A DNA stretch of 63,743 nt. Origin: DATGIQ01 sp035295665. GTDB taxonomy: Bacteria; Planctomycetota; Planctomycetia; Gemmatales; Gemmataceae. Every line of letters begins with the position of its first letter. Position 1 is the first letter of the stretch. The stretch spans positions 1 to 63,743 of the forward strand of contig DATGIQ010000477.1 of the NCBI GenBank assembly GCA_035295665.1. Reading direction: 5' to 3'. Shown here piece after piece: positions 63,205 to 63,743 of this stretch. The notes under the pieces are model-generated. The model ran no database searches. It was not told the DNA's origin and worked only from the letters and a program-made list of their open reading frames with translations. Both the position numbers and the translations under genes were made by a program.

Positions 63205-63743
63205 ATGGCTTCTTCTTCACGCCGAGTGGTAATTACGGGCCTCGGCGTTATTAGCCCCCTCGGCCTGACTAAGGCTGCGTTCTGGGAATCGCTGTGCCAG
63301 GCGCGCAGCGGTGTGCGGCGGATCACTTCCTTCGACCCCGCGGCGCTGCCGTGCCGGATCGGCGGGGAGATCCTTGGTTTTGATGCCAGGGACTACGTCG
63401 ATAAAAAAGAACGCAAGAGCCTCAAGGTTATGTCGCGGAGCATTCAGCTCGCGGTGGCGGCGGCCCAGCTCGCCATGGAGGATTGCGGTCTCGACAAAGC
63501 CCAGCTCGATCCGACCCGGTTCGGCGTCGAATTCGGCGCCGGCTTGATTGCCAGCGAGCTGGAAGAGCTAGGCATGGCATCCCGGATCAGCAGCACGGGC
63601 AAAATCGGCGCCGTTGATCTCGAAAAATGGGGCAGCCAAGGCTTGGCATGTATGCCGCCCTTGTGGATGCTCAAATACCTACCGAACATGCTCGCCTGCC
63701 ATGTGTCGATCTTGCACAATGCCCAGGGCCCGAATAACACCAT
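63205..63743 (+). CDS. Beta-ketoacyl-ACP synthase family protein (3' partial)
   Basis: About 179 residues are visible before the window ends. The N-terminus SRRVVITGLGVISPLGLTKA, then FWESLCQARSGVRRITSFDP, is that of FabF-type ketosynthases; MSRSIQLAVAAAQLAMEDCG matches the next conserved part. GPNNTI is the last visible segment, just before the region where the catalytic Cys would lie, so activity versus a chain-length-factor-like role cannot be judged. ATG 63190 is an alternative start. It would elongate the acyl chain on the operon's carrier protein. Confidence 0.87.
   Translation, partial: MASSSRRVVITGLGVISPLGLTKAAFWESLCQARSGVRRITSFDPAALPCRIGGEILGFDARDYVDKKERKSLKVMSRSIQLAVAAAQLAMEDCGLDKAQLDPTRFGVEFGAGLIASELEELGMASRISSTGKIGAVDLEKWGSQGLACMPPLWMLKYLPNMLACHVSILHNAQGPNNT

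Noticed and set aside
1..63743. tRNA, rRNA or riboswitch genes
   Set aside because: No cloverleaf with a GGTTCGAATCC-type arm and no conserved riboswitch core was noticed by eye; a covariance-model search would be needed to exclude them.

Overview
This is a GC-rich chromosomal window from a planctomycete, most likely of the Gemmataceae/Gemmatales. That placement is inferred from protein families, not from a marker tree. Typical content includes a DUF1800/DUF1501 pair, PVC-type c-type cytochrome dehydrogenases, three ECF sigma factors (one with a membrane-spanning extension, one overlapping a giant Ser/Thr kinase-ATPase-TPR gene), a sulfatase, EF-hand and FG-GAP secreted proteins, and several surface proteins that share an L-E-x-x-E-x-R-x-x-P motif near the N-terminus.

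Layout. 1-3.7 kb: end of a carboxypeptidase-regulatory-like protein, then DUF1800 and DUF1501. 3.7-9.6 kb: a giant fused ABC-2 permease, a peroxiredoxin with a near-consensus promoter and a good terminator, and an ECF sigma factor. 9.9-21.9 kb: an export-rich stretch with a HAF-repeat protein, a DNRLRE/DUF11/SdrD-B/DUF4214 protein, a heme-plus-cupredoxin PVC protein, a serpin and an NF038122-like metalloprotease, with a DinB-like gene and a small secreted protein between them. 22-24 kb: HxlR regulator, DUF2231 membrane protein and a truncated Tat-signal reading frame. 24-28.6 kb: ECF sigma factor overlapping the kinase-ATPase-TPR gene. 28.6-45.5 kb: metabolic and membrane genes (sulfatase, methylmalonate-semialdehyde dehydrogenase, PA0069-type radical SAM, EF-hand protein, DUF885 peptidase, sodium:solute symporter with a small partner, SppA, PVC dehydrogenase, amidohydrolase, MOSC, zinc ribbon). 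45.4-50.5 kb: a minus-strand run larC - DUF4870 - alaS - hypothetical. 50.6-52.5 kb: DUF6285 and MFS. 52.6-54.7 kb: decayed IS66 and IS3 elements. 54.8-57.3 kb: a hairpin leader, a two-domain cupredoxin, and an FG-GAP protein interrupted by one in-frame UGA. 57.8-60.2 kb: an ECF sigma factor, sparse sequence and a membrane protein. 60.7 kb to the end: a fatty-acid/polyketide-like operon (FabZ-like, FabG, long acyl carrier protein, FabZ, ketosynthase cut by the window edge).

Most noteworthy points: (i) the FG-GAP gene keeps one frame of about 416 codons across a single UGA that is followed by Cys and by a small hairpin of roughly bacterial-SECIS geometry, so it is a candidate selenoprotein or a fresh nonsense allele; (ii) the type II FAS-like operon has paired dehydratases, one with Gln in place of the catalytic Glu, an acyl carrier protein nearly twice the usual length, and related GC-rich hairpins at or near most gene junctions; (iii) long inverted repeats sit in several intergenic gaps, especially between convergent genes; (iv) three unrelated surface proteins share the L-E-x-x-E-x-R-x-x-P motif. 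No rRNA, tRNA or CRISPR array was seen.
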